Below, piece after piece: positions 1-6,476 of a DNA stretch of 8,920 nucleotides; the first letter of the stretch is position 1; the number at the start of each line of letters is the position of its first letter. A program made the position numbers and the translations under genes. This stretch comes from an uncultured Spirochaetaceae bacterium (lineage in GTDB: Bacteria; Spirochaetota; Spirochaetia; Treponematales; Treponemataceae), in the NCBI GenBank assembly GCA_902797925.1, contig CADBUT010000040.1, positions 1-8,920 of the forward strand, written 5' to 3'. The notes below the pieces were generated by a model. The model searched no databases and was not told where the DNA came from. It saw only the letters and a list, made by a program, of their open reading frames with translations.

Positions 1-371
1 TAAGAAAAAATATTCTTTTGTGATTTAGGGTATTTTTTATGATATTTGTCATAAATGTTCCGAACATTATCCATAAAAACATCTTTTGTTATCAAATCTC
101 TATAATACAAATAAAGAGTGAATTGAATCTCCTGAACATAACCATCTTCCCAGTCAGCTTTTATCATATTCTGCGCACTATGATAATTAAGCAGTACTTC
201 ATTGATAAGTTCAGAATTGTAATCAAAACTTTTGCTAAAATCGATTTTTTCAGATAAATCCCATGCGCGCCCAATGTCATTTTTTTTAAAGGCATTTGGT
301 GTAATTAAAAAAAATACAAGCAGCAATGCTATTGCTATGGGAATCAGCCACAATACTTTTTTAGTTTTCAT
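1..371 (-). CDS. Unidentified membrane-anchored or secreted protein, N-terminal part
   Basis: This open frame starts at an ATG (371-369) and has 123 codons with no stop before the left edge, so the 3' end is missing. A good ribosome binding site, AGGAGAG at 379-385, sits 7 bases before the ATG and fixes the start. The protein opens with MKTKK and a hydrophobic stretch at about residues 6-23 (VLWLIPIAIALLLVFFLI), typical of an uncleaved signal anchor or a signal peptide. The remainder is polar and rich in Asp, Lys, Asn and Tyr, with no motif I recognise, and looks helical (for example LLNYHSAQNMIKADW near 62-76). It lies directly behind the terminator of the upstream operon and no clear promoter of its own is visible. 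GC is about 29% by hand count, well below the GC-rich parts of the operon. Function unknown; I do not assign a family. Confidence 0.8.
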   Translation of the reverse strand, partial: MKTKKVLWLIPIAIALLLVFFLITPNAFKKNDIGRAWDLSEKIDFSKSFDYNSELINEVLLNYHSAQNMIKADWEDGYVQEIQFTLYLYYRDLITKDVFMDNVRNIYDKYHKKYPKSQKNIFS

Positions 372-378
372 CTTGTTA

Positions 379-385
379 CTCTCCT
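379..385 (-). promoter_or_regulatory. Ribosome binding site of the left-edge gene
   Basis: The minus strand reads AGGAGAG, 7 bases before the ATG at 371. It is among the strongest Shine-Dalgarno matches in the window and is the main support for calling the partial left-edge gene real. Confidence 0.8.
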
Positions 386-402
386 AATAATTCCATAAGC
401 AT

Positions 403-439
403 AAAAAAGCCGGTGGATTGTGGGAATCCATCGACTTTT
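403..439 (-). terminator. Intrinsic terminator closing the six-gene operon
   Basis: Read on the minus strand, arm 439-425 (AAAAGTCGATGGATT) pairs with arm 419-405 (AATCCACCGGCTTTT). This gives a 15-bp stem with one G-U pair and one A-C mismatch and a 5-base loop (CCCAC). The second arm runs into six consecutive T residues (408-403). The hairpin begins only 4 bases after the TAA stop of the TPR gene (446-444), where an operon-ending rho-independent terminator should be. On the plus strand the same structure has only a short T run, so any bidirectional activity would be weak. Confidence 0.88.
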
Positions 440-443
440 CAAT

Positions 444-2462
444 TTACTGAATTGACTTAATCAGCGTAATCAGCGCCGGTTTCTGCTTGTCAACAGGAAC
501 GGGTTCTTCTTTTGCCGCTGTTTCAATTGTTTCCGGCACAGGAACCAGTTCGTCACCGACATTGATTCTGTCATAGAAGCCTTTCTGTTTGATTGTGGCT
601 TCTGAAATCTCTTCAGAAGGGTTCGTTATTGTAACAGTACCGAACAAATCCTGCTCGTCAAAAATTGTACCCAAAGTTTTGTCCTGTGTTACAATTTTAT
701 CTTTCTTGATTACGTTGAACACCATGTCTTTGGCAGCGCCTTCGGTCTTACCAAAGTCAATAAGAGCAGTTGAGCCGTTTCTGCCGATAATCTTTGCACG
801 CTTAGGCAGAGCATCTGAAACAATCTGCCCCATACGGCGCAATGCATTTGCATAACGGTTGTTGCCGGTGCGGTAGACTTTGAATTCAGCAGCCTTGTTT
901 CCTGTTCTTGCCACATAAAGTGTAAGCGAAATTGTAAGCTCCCTTTCGTTCTCTTCAAATTCAACAAGACCGAAATAATCCTGCTTGCCCTGCCGCGACA
1001 GTCTGAATGCTTCTGAATAACCGCTTATTGAAGCATTATAGGCTGAAACTTTGAGTCTTCCGTCTGAAGAAAGTGTCTCGGCAAGCATCTGCGAAGTAAG
1101 CTGCTCAGAATCAGGGTGAACAAGCTGAACAGAAGGCTGAATATAATAAAGCCCGATTCTGTATCTTGTTTTATCAAGATAAAATGTGTCTACTTCCCAT
1201 TTATTAGAAAGAGAGCCTTCAAGCAGAGATGTATAAGATTCAATCTTGTCTGCAATGTCGCGGCTCTCATTGCCCTGGTCTCTTATAAAGCGGAGCTGTC
1301 CGAGATAGTTCTCGGGATAGCCGTCGCGGAGAAGAATCTCAGAAAACGCAATACGCGAAGCCGCGCTTGAAGGGTTAAGCACAAGAGCACGCTTGTACTC
1401 ATAGCGTGCCTGCAAAGACTGGTACTTCTGTGAAAATTCTTCGGCTTTTTTGCTGTGCCACTGCGCCCATCTTGCGCGGCGGCTGTCTTCTATATCAAGA
1501 TAAGAACACACGAGCTGTTCCATAGCCGTGCGCATAATCTCGTCTTCGGGGTCAATCTCAAGTCCGCTCTGATATGTCGCGATAGCTTCTTCTATGCGGT
1601 TAAGTCTTGTAAGCGCAAGGCCCTTTAAATACCATGCCGACGTAGATTTTCTGTCGCGGCTGATGCGGTATTCGCAGATATCAACAACAGACTGGTATCT
1701 CATTGTAGAGTATAAAATCGAAGCAAGCAGGCTGTAAGCTTCATCATAGCCCGGCTTTAACTGAATGGCGGCGCGGACGCGGCCTTCTGCCTCAATCCAA
1801 GAGCCTTCTCTTGCAAGAATATATGCCGCAAAATAATGCACTTCAGGATTGTCGCTGTGATATTTTAAAGCCTGATTGATATATTCTTTTGCGGCTTTTG
1901 TCTTTCCAAGTTCGTAAGAAACAAGTGCCAGAGAAAGAAGCGCCTTGCGGCTTTCAGGCTGACGTTTAAGGGCATCAAGATAATAAGACTCTGCCCCGGA
2001 GATTTTACCGATAAAAATGTCAAGTTCCGCAAGACCAAAACGTGCGTCTGTATCATTTGGGTAGCGCGTCAGAACTTTGTCAAAAACAGCGCGGGCTTCA
2101 TCAAGTCTTGCAAGACCGATTAACGCAAAACCTTTAAGATTATCAATTGCTGTAGTGTTCTTTAAGTATTCGGCAGCCGTATCCGCATAGGAAATCGCCA
2201 AATCGTATTCGCCGAGCGCATAAGTACATTCAGCAAGGCTAAGCCAAGCCTGTCCGTAAGACGGGTTTGCGCGTACCGCTTCCTGATAAAGCTCTATTGC
2301 AGTGTACCAGTTCTGTACGTCCTGCTCGTCTTTTCCCCTATTGTACCATTCAAGAGCAGACGGCTTTTTTGCGCCCGATGTGCCGAAAACAGACTGAGCA
2401 AAAATCATTGCACCAGCTGCCAGAAACACTAACACCAAAAATCGTTTTTTATTCCCACCCAC
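444..2462 (-). CDS. Exported TPR-repeat protein with C-terminal FlgT/CsgG-like region
   Basis: A 672-residue protein. The start is GTG (2462-2460), supported by AGGAGA six bases upstream; the next in-frame Met (19) lies inside the signal peptide. Residues 1-28 form a signal peptide (KKR, then a hydrophobic run to about 22), so it is probably periplasmic. Residues about 36-306 hold eight or so consecutive tetratricopeptide repeats with the usual spacing of small and aromatic residues and a recurrent helix-ending Pro (for example AVRANPSYGQAW, VLTRYPNDTDAR, GLEIDPEDE), and another TPR-like unit lies near 338-368. TPR arrays bind peptides and act as scaffolds. Residues about 430-550 look alpha/beta (RIGLYYIQP, LVEFEE, ISLTLYVART), and about 555-642 resemble a small beta domain of the FlgT C-terminal kind (STALIDFGKTEGAAKDMVF, later INVGDELVPVP); this is an impression from pattern only. 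The tail is Pro/Glu/Lys rich. It is the last gene of the operon, 2 bases after tlyC. Specific role unknown. Confidence 0.9.
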   Translation of the reverse strand: MGGNKKRFLVLVFLAAGAMIFAQSVFGTSGAKKPSALEWYNRGKDEQDVQNWYTAIELYQEAVRANPSYGQAWLSLAECTYALGEYDLAISYADTAAEYLKNTTAIDNLKGFALIGLARLDEARAVFDKVLTRYPNDTDARFGLAELDIFIGKISGAESYYLDALKRQPESRKALLSLALVSYELGKTKAAKEYINQALKYHSDNPEVHYFAAYILAREGSWIEAEGRVRAAIQLKPGYDEAYSLLASILYSTMRYQSVVDICEYRISRDRKSTSAWYLKGLALTRLNRIEEAIATYQSGLEIDPEDEIMRTAMEQLVCSYLDIEDSRRARWAQWHSKKAEEFSQKYQSLQARYEYKRALVLNPSSAASRIAFSEILLRDGYPENYLGQLRFIRDQGNESRDIADKIESYTSLLEGSLSNKWEVDTFYLDKTRYRIGLYYIQPSVQLVHPDSEQLTSQMLAETLSSDGRLKVSAYNASISGYSEAFRLSRQGKQDYFGLVEFEENERELTISLTLYVARTGNKAAEFKVYRTGNNRYANALRRMGQIVSDALPKRAKIIGRNGSTALIDFGKTEGAAKDMVFNVIKKDKIVTQDKTLGTIFDEQDLFGTVTITNPSEEISEATIKQKGFYDRINVGDELVPVPETIETAAKEEPVPVDKQKPALITLIKSIQ

Positions 2463-2464
2463 CG

Positions 2465-3259
2465 TTATTCTCCTGTTCGTTTAATAACCTTAATCTGGTT
2501 AATACGGTGTCCTTCCATGTCCTGCACAATAAAATCATAAGAATTCCAACTGACTTTTTCGTACTTAACTGGAATTTTACCGAACAAATCAAATACAAAA
2601 CCGCCAAGAGTATCGAATTCCTCATCTGGAAAATCTGAACCAATTGTCTCATTCAAGTCTTCAACATTTACGCGTGCATCGCACAGCCACATATTTTCTG
2701 AAATCACCAGAATATCTTCGCGTTCGTTGTCAAACTCATCCTGAATGTCGCCTACAATCTGCTCAATTATATCTTCGAGACATACGATACCTGACATTCC
2801 GCCATATTCATCAATAGCAATAGCAATGTGAACATGACGTCTTTTAAATTCTCGTAACAAACTGTCAATACGTTTAGACTCCGGAACAAAAAAAGGCTTA
2901 CGAATTACCTTATCCAGGTCGAAATTCTCATGTTTTGCCACAGAACGGATTAAATCCTTGACATGAAGCACACCGACTACGTTATCGATTGAGCCGTTAT
3001 AAACAGGAAAACGCGAATGGCCGCTTGTAGTTACAGTTTCAAGAATTTCGTCCATCGTCATTTCGTCTGAAATAAAGTCAACATCAATCCGCGGAATCAT
3101 TACCTCTTTTACGGCTGTCTCAGACAAATCCTCAACGCCGCGGATCATATCACGTTTTTCTTCTAGAATTTGTTCCTGCTCTGCCGCTGTTACAGCAGAG
3201 CCGCTACTGTGAGGGTCCTCCTCACCAGATTTTCCAAACAGTTTATCTAAAACTTTCAT
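2465..3259 (-). CDS. tlyC: CBS-domain protein of the TlyC/CorC (YbeX) family
   Basis: A 264-residue soluble protein. I chose the ATG at 3259 over an in-frame TTG at 3265 because AGGA (3267-3270) is 7 bases from the ATG but only 1 base from the TTG. A pair of CBS domains covers about 52-108 (VMIPRIDVDF, SRFPVY, GVLHVKDL) and 119-175 (PFFVPES, AIAIDEYGGMSGIV, LEDIIEQIVGDIQDE). A CorC_HlyC (transporter-associated) domain follows at about 184-262 (DTLGGFVFDLFGKIPVKYE). The DUF21 membrane domain of larger relatives is absent, as in E. coli YbeX/CorC. CBS pairs bind adenine nucleotides. The family has been called hemolysin C or a Mg/Co efflux factor; recent work links YbeX to ribosome metabolism, which suits the phoH-ybeY neighbourhood here. 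The gene starts 18 bases after ybeY and ends 2 bases before the TPR gene. The family is certain; the biochemical role is not, and the hemolysin label should not be taken literally. Confidence 0.93.
   Translation of the reverse strand: MKVLDKLFGKSGEEDPHSSGSAVTAAEQEQILEEKRDMIRGVEDLSETAVKEVMIPRIDVDFISDEMTMDEILETVTTSGHSRFPVYNGSIDNVVGVLHVKDLIRSVAKHENFDLDKVIRKPFFVPESKRIDSLLREFKRRHVHIAIAIDEYGGMSGIVCLEDIIEQIVGDIQDEFDNEREDILVISENMWLCDARVNVEDLNETIGSDFPDEEFDTLGGFVFDLFGKIPVKYEKVSWNSYDFIVQDMEGHRINQIKVIKRTGE
2469..2474 (-). promoter_or_regulatory. Ribosome binding site deciding the GTG start of the TPR gene
   Basis: AGGAGA on the minus strand lies 6 bases before GTG at 2462 and within the last codons of the preceding tlyC-like gene, whose TAA is at 2467-2465. 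The ribosome finishing tlyC therefore covers the initiation region of the TPR gene, which suggests translational coupling. Confidence 0.8.
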
Positions 3260-3266
3260 TCTCAAT

Positions 3267-3270
3267 TCCT
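3267..3270 (-). promoter_or_regulatory. Ribosome binding site deciding the start of the tlyC-like gene
   Basis: AGGA on the minus strand in the 18-base gap after ybeY. Its 7-base spacing to ATG 3259, against 1 base to TTG 3265, favours the shorter 264-residue product. Confidence 0.65.
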
Positions 3271-3277
3271 AATTTTT

Positions 3278-3745
3278 TCAGTCTGTAATAATTTGTTTAT
3301 AATCTAATTTTTTCAGAAAATCTTCCTGAAAAACAAGCATTTCCTGTTCCGGTGAATTATCCGAATGGTCCATGCCTTTTAAGTGTAAAACACCGTGAAC
3401 AAGCAGACGTTTCAGCTCATTGTCGGGTGTTTCGCCGAATTCTTTGCAGTTTGATTTAAGCGTATCAAGACTTATAACAATATCTCCGGCTGTAAACCAG
3501 CTTTCGCCTGCTTCGTCCTCGTAATCGCCGCCGTTTTCAAAAGAAAGCACGTCGGTCGGGTTATCAATCTTACGGTACTGTCTGTTAAGCTCATGAATAA
3601 ACGGGTCGCGGCAGAACAATACAGACACTTCCCAGTGGTCAAGCTCAAGCTTTTCAAGCACAGTCTGCAAAAACGGCTCAATCTGCTCAAACCAAGACGG
3701 TGCGTCAAAGCCTTCTTCCATATCAACAAAAACATTGTTTTTCAT
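3278..3745 (-). CDS. ybeY: Endoribonuclease YbeY (rRNA maturation factor)
   Basis: A 155-residue protein of normal family length. The signature metal site is at residues 117-127, HGVLHLKGMDH, giving the three zinc-binding histidines H117, H121 and H127. The other family block, LNRQYRKIDNPTDVLSF, lies at 53-69 and includes the conserved Arg (R58) and the PTDVLSF strand; AGDIVIS near 86-92 is also typical. YbeY is a cytoplasmic single-strand endoribonuclease needed for 16S rRNA 3'-end processing and 70S ribosome quality control, often acting with the PhoH-type ATPase YbeZ, encoded two genes upstream here. The ATG at 3745 directly follows the TAG stop of the pgpH-like gene (3748-3746) with no base between them. 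AAGGA at 3753-3757 lies 7 bases before the ATG, inside the end of that gene. The stop is TGA at 3280-3278. All key residues are present, so it should be active. Confidence 0.97.
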   Translation of the reverse strand: MKNNVFVDMEEGFDAPSWFEQIEPFLQTVLEKLELDHWEVSVLFCRDPFIHELNRQYRKIDNPTDVLSFENGGDYEDEAGESWFTAGDIVISLDTLKSNCKEFGETPDNELKRLLVHGVLHLKGMDHSDNSPEQEMLVFQEDFLKKLDYKQIITD

Positions 3746-5485
3746 CTAGTTTTCCTTAGATTCATTCTTCTTTTCCTGTTTTTCCTGTTTCTCGCCCTCG
3801 TCGCCCTTTTCATTTGAATCATTCTGGTCAGGGTCTTTCTGGTTCGGATACTCAATACGTGAATGATAATAGCTTGCAAGTGTGTTTACAAAAACTTCCT
3901 GGATTGTGTCAACTTCTTTGAATGTCAAAGTAGACTTGTCAAGCTGGCGGTCTTCGTATTTCTTCATTACAAGCTGGCGTATAAATTTCTCAAGGCGCGG
4001 AACTGAAGGTTTCTCAAGCGTGCGGCACGCAGCTTCAACAGTATCGGCAAGCATTACGACAGCTGATTCTTTTGTTGAAGGCGGATTGCCCGGATAAGAG
4101 AATTCATCCGGCGAAATCGATTCATCAAGCTTTTTGGCTTCGTTGTAAAAATAGGCGATAATTCCGTTTCCATGGTGCTCGGCGATAATATCGATGACTT
4201 CCTGCGGAAGATGAAGCTGGTGCGCCTTCTCCACACCCTTTTTGACGTGCCGCCTGATAATAGATGCAGAAAGCCGCGGATTAAGCTCGTCGTGCTTGTT
4301 GTACGCGCCCTGGTTTTCTACAAAGTATTCGGGCTGTTCCAATTTTCCCAAGTCGTGGTAATAGGCACCGACACGCGCAAGAAGCGGGTTTGCATTTATC
4401 TCGCGGCACGCACTTTCTGCAAGCGTGGCGACCATCATCGAATGGCTGTATGTTCCCGGCGCCGTAACCATAAGGTGCTTCATAATCGGCGTATTCAAGT
4501 CTGACAAATCCATAAGACGGAAAACTGTAACAGTATTCAAAAGACTTTCTAACGGTGTAAGGAAGCCCAAAACAAGAACGCCCGAGATAAAGCCGTTGAA
4601 CGCAATGCCGACAAGGCTTATAGCTATATTTGCAGATGTACGCGGGAAAATCACCCAAAGAACAAACAGAACAAGCGCATCCAAAAATGCAAGAATAAAC
4701 GACACATAGATAAAATCAATGCGCTTTTCCATCTTGCAGACAAGGCGCGCGCTTATAAGGCTCGAAATCAGCACAAAAAGAAAGACTACAGGATTATAAG
4801 AAGTAGCTACAAAACTGCCCATTGCAAATATAAGCGAAAAGCAGTTTGCCGTCTCAATATTTATAAGAATAGTAATAAGCATTGTGCACAGTGCCGCCGG
4901 AATTACTACAACAAGATAGAACGGCGACTGCAATGTTTTTGTGTTTACCATCAGTGCCGCTAAACAATAAACAAGAATAAACAGCGCACCCATGAAAACA
5001 GCTTCCCGCAATTTAAAAATATGATTTTTCTGAAGAGCCTTAAATGAAAGCAGTGCAACAAGAACAAGCAGCAGCAGAAAAAGAACGGTTCTGCCTACAC
5101 CTTTAAAGTCCATCTTTGACGGCTCATCGGCAATAATTTTCAGCTTTTCGTAAGCTTCTTCTGTTATAGGGAAACCTTTGCGGATAATCTTCTCGCCGGC
5201 ACGTACAACAAGTCCGTCTGTTGTTACAGGAATTATTGTCCGTTTTGCAACAACAGTAATATCAGAAACCTGTCCGACTTCATATTCTGTATAAAGCGGC
5301 TTAACAGCCCTGTTCCTGGTTGCATAATCAATAATTGACGTAAAAGCCGCAAGCAGAAACACTGCAAGTAATACAAGCAGACATGACTTTGATTTATTGA
5401 CAGAATCCATTATAGAATGAATGTAATGCAATAAGATTCCGTCTTTGTGCTGGCTGTTACGATTTCTACTAAAATTCTTCCGCAT
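3746..5485 (-). CDS. pgpH: 7TM-HD protein, probable cyclic di-AMP phosphodiesterase (PgpH type)
   Basis: A 579-residue membrane protein. TM1 lies at about 34-52, a short extracytoplasmic segment at 53-130, a seven-helix membrane block at about 131-312 (helices near 131-149, 161-180, 186-210, 213-230, 232-250, 258-280, 290-312), and a cytoplasmic HD domain at about 335-540. Visible HD ligands are H348 (PGTYSHSMM), H377-D378 (YYHDLGKLEQPEYF), H413, H437-H438 (IAEHHGNG) and D481 (MLADTVEAACR). These match PgpH, which hydrolyses c-di-AMP to pApA. The TM2-8 block and HD domain look complete, but the external 7TMR-HDED domain is cut to about 78 residues, against roughly 250 in Firmicute PgpH (about 700 residues in total). 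The C-terminal 35 residues are a Lys/Glu/Gln-rich charged tail. The ATG overlaps the end of phoH by 17 bases and has only a weak SD (AGAG, 9 bases away). A later Met26 has no SD. Family firm; the substrate is inferred. Confidence 0.92.
   Translation of the reverse strand: MRKNFSRNRNSQHKDGILLHYIHSIMDSVNKSKSCLLVLLAVFLLAAFTSIIDYATRNRAVKPLYTEYEVGQVSDITVVAKRTIIPVTTDGLVVRAGEKIIRKGFPITEEAYEKLKIIADEPSKMDFKGVGRTVLFLLLLVLVALLSFKALQKNHIFKLREAVFMGALFILVYCLAALMVNTKTLQSPFYLVVVIPAALCTMLITILINIETANCFSLIFAMGSFVATSYNPVVFLFVLISSLISARLVCKMEKRIDFIYVSFILAFLDALVLFVLWVIFPRTSANIAISLVGIAFNGFISGVLVLGFLTPLESLLNTVTVFRLMDLSDLNTPIMKHLMVTAPGTYSHSMMVATLAESACREINANPLLARVGAYYHDLGKLEQPEYFVENQGAYNKHDELNPRLSASIIRRHVKKGVEKAHQLHLPQEVIDIIAEHHGNGIIAYFYNEAKKLDESISPDEFSYPGNPPSTKESAVVMLADTVEAACRTLEKPSVPRLEKFIRQLVMKKYEDRQLDKSTLTFKEVDTIQEVFVNTLASYYHSRIEYPNQKDPDQNDSNEKGDEGEKQEKQEKKNESKEN
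3753..3757 (-). promoter_or_regulatory. Ribosome binding site of ybeY inside the pgpH-like gene
   Basis: AAGGA on the minus strand, 7 bases before the ybeY ATG (3745) and inside the last four codons of the upstream gene. The stop and start codons touch (TAG then ATG), a layout expected for translational coupling or reinitiation. Confidence 0.7.
3771..3788 (-). repeat. Two tandem 9-bp copies encoding part of the charged tail
   Basis: The plus strand reads TTTTCCTGT twice in a row. On the coding strand this gives Gln-Glu-Lys repeated within the EKQEKQEKK tail of the 7TM-HD protein. The copies keep the frame, so gain or loss of a unit would only change tail length. It is a minor coding repeat. 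Confidence 0.75.
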
Positions 5486-6476
5486 TTTGATAAGCTCTAA
5501 TTATTTTTTTTACCAAAGGATTCCGCACAACATCATCAGCATGCATCTGCATAACGCAGATGCCGTCAACAGAAGAAAGAATTTCTGTCGCCTGAACAAG
5601 CCCTGATGTTACGCGCTTCGGCAAATCTATTTGAGTTATGTCGCCGGTAATAAATACTTTTGACCCTTCTCCCATTCTTGTTAAGAACATTTTCATCTGT
5701 TCTGTTGTAGTATTCTGTGCTTCGTCAAGAATGATTACACTGTCATTCAGAGTGCGCCCGCGCATGTATGCAAGCGGTGCAATCTCTATCATGCCGTTTT
5801 CATCCATACGGCGGAGCACATCTCTCGGCAGCAGGCTGTCCATTGCGTCGTACAACGGCCGTAAATACGGATTTATCTTCTGTTCAAGGTCGCCGGGCAA
5901 AAAACCGAGACTTTCGCCAGCCTCAACAACAGGCCTTGTGAGCACAAGCCGGCGCTTTTTTCTTGAAAGCAGCAGCGACAATGCTTCTGCCACAGCAAGA
6001 AAAGTCTTGCCAGAACCGGCTGGACCGGAACAGAAAACCATATCATATTTACGCATAGCAGCAATAAAAGCCGCCTGTTGTGCTGTTTTTGGATAAACGC
6101 GCTGGAACGCGCCGGGAATCTGAATGAAATTTTTTGCAAGAGACGGATGAATCTCCTCGCCGCCGTTCTGGTCTGAATCAGCAAAATCTTTTATAACAGA
6201 CTGAATAACATCTTTTGGATTGGAACAGTCGGCAGAAAGTTCATTTATTACACGTTCAAGCAGAAGCTTAAATCTGTCACAAATCTCTACACCGGCATCA
6301 AAAATTGAAAGCTCGTTGCCGCGCAAAAAAATGCTTACACCCAAGTGTTCTTCGATGAGTTGCAAATTACTGTCATTTATGCCGCACAGCTGAGAAAGAA
6401 GCTCAGGATCTGATACGACAATCGTATAAGAAGATTCCACTAGAGCAATTTTACATTGCGCACTGTTATCCGTCAA
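5469..6476 (-). CDS. phoH: PhoH-family ATPase (YbeZ-like)
   Basis: About 335 residues. The PhoH P-loop domain spans roughly 120-330: Walker A GPAGSGKT at 151-158, the family block RGRTLNDSVIILDEAQN at 239-255 containing Walker B (D251, E252), and ITGDITQIDLP at 276-286. The N-terminal part (LIEEHLGVSIFLRGNEL, about 40-56) is the KH-like region found in PhoH/YbeZ. PhoH proteins are cytoplasmic RNA-associated ATPases or helicases; YbeZ binds YbeY, and ybeY lies two genes downstream. The start is uncertain. The upstream limit is a TTG (6476-6474) sharing TTGA with the stop of the lptD-like gene, but it has no Shine-Dalgarno sequence. A GTG at codon 13 also lacks one. The TTG gives an N-terminus of normal length, so I keep it, with translation probably coupled to the upstream gene. 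An A8 run occurs in codons near the C-terminus (5504-5511). All catalytic motifs are intact. Confidence 0.95.
   Translation of the reverse strand: MTDNSAQCKIALVESSYTIVVSDPELLSQLCGINDSNLQLIEEHLGVSIFLRGNELSIFDAGVEICDRFKLLLERVINELSADCSNPKDVIQSVIKDFADSDQNGGEEIHPSLAKNFIQIPGAFQRVYPKTAQQAAFIAAMRKYDMVFCSGPAGSGKTFLAVAEALSLLLSRKKRRLVLTRPVVEAGESLGFLPGDLEQKINPYLRPLYDAMDSLLPRDVLRRMDENGMIEIAPLAYMRGRTLNDSVIILDEAQNTTTEQMKMFLTRMGEGSKVFITGDITQIDLPKRVTSGLVQATEILSSVDGICVMQMHADDVVRNPLVKKIIRAYQNAEEF
5543..5563 (-). repeat. Perfect 8-bp inverted repeat, 5-base loop, inside phoH
   Basis: GCATCTGC (5543-5550) and GCAGATGC (5556-5563) are exact reverse complements separated by 5 bases. In the mRNA this folds as GCATCTGC-GTTAT-GCAGATGC. 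It lies in the last 32 codons of phoH and ends about 57 bases before the ATG of the 7TM-HD gene. It has no T tract, so it is not a terminator. It may be chance within coding sequence or a local mRNA structure. Confidence 0.6.

Noticed and set aside
39..257. Plus-strand open frame of 72 codons at the left end
   Set aside because: It is antisense to the partial minus-strand gene, which has a strong SD and signal anchor; the plus-strand product has no domain or binding site and reflects AT-rich sequence.
2105..2116. Exact 12-bp palindrome GTCTTGCAAGAC in the TPR gene
   Set aside because: It encodes repetitive Leu-Ala-Arg TPR helix codons, occurs once, and is not near a promoter; chance is sufficient.
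2267..2638. Plus-strand open frame of 123 codons spanning the TPR/tlyC junction
   Set aside because: It crosses two well-supported minus-strand genes and their coupled start; there is no SD or recognisable domain.
2465..3259. Reading the CBS protein as a hemolysin/virulence toxin
   Set aside because: The name is historical; the sequence shows only CBS and CorC_HlyC domains, no export signal or pore-forming segment, and sits in a ribosome-maturation neighbourhood.
5933..5950. Short hairpin-like sequence CTTGTG-AG-CACAAG within phoH
   Set aside because: The 2-base loop is too tight for a stable RNA hairpin and no T tract or gene boundary is nearby.
5638..6096. Plus-strand open frame of 152 codons
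   Set aside because: It lies wholly opposite the PhoH ATPase core, including Walker A and B, and encodes a low-information Ser/Arg-rich product; it is a shadow of the real frame.
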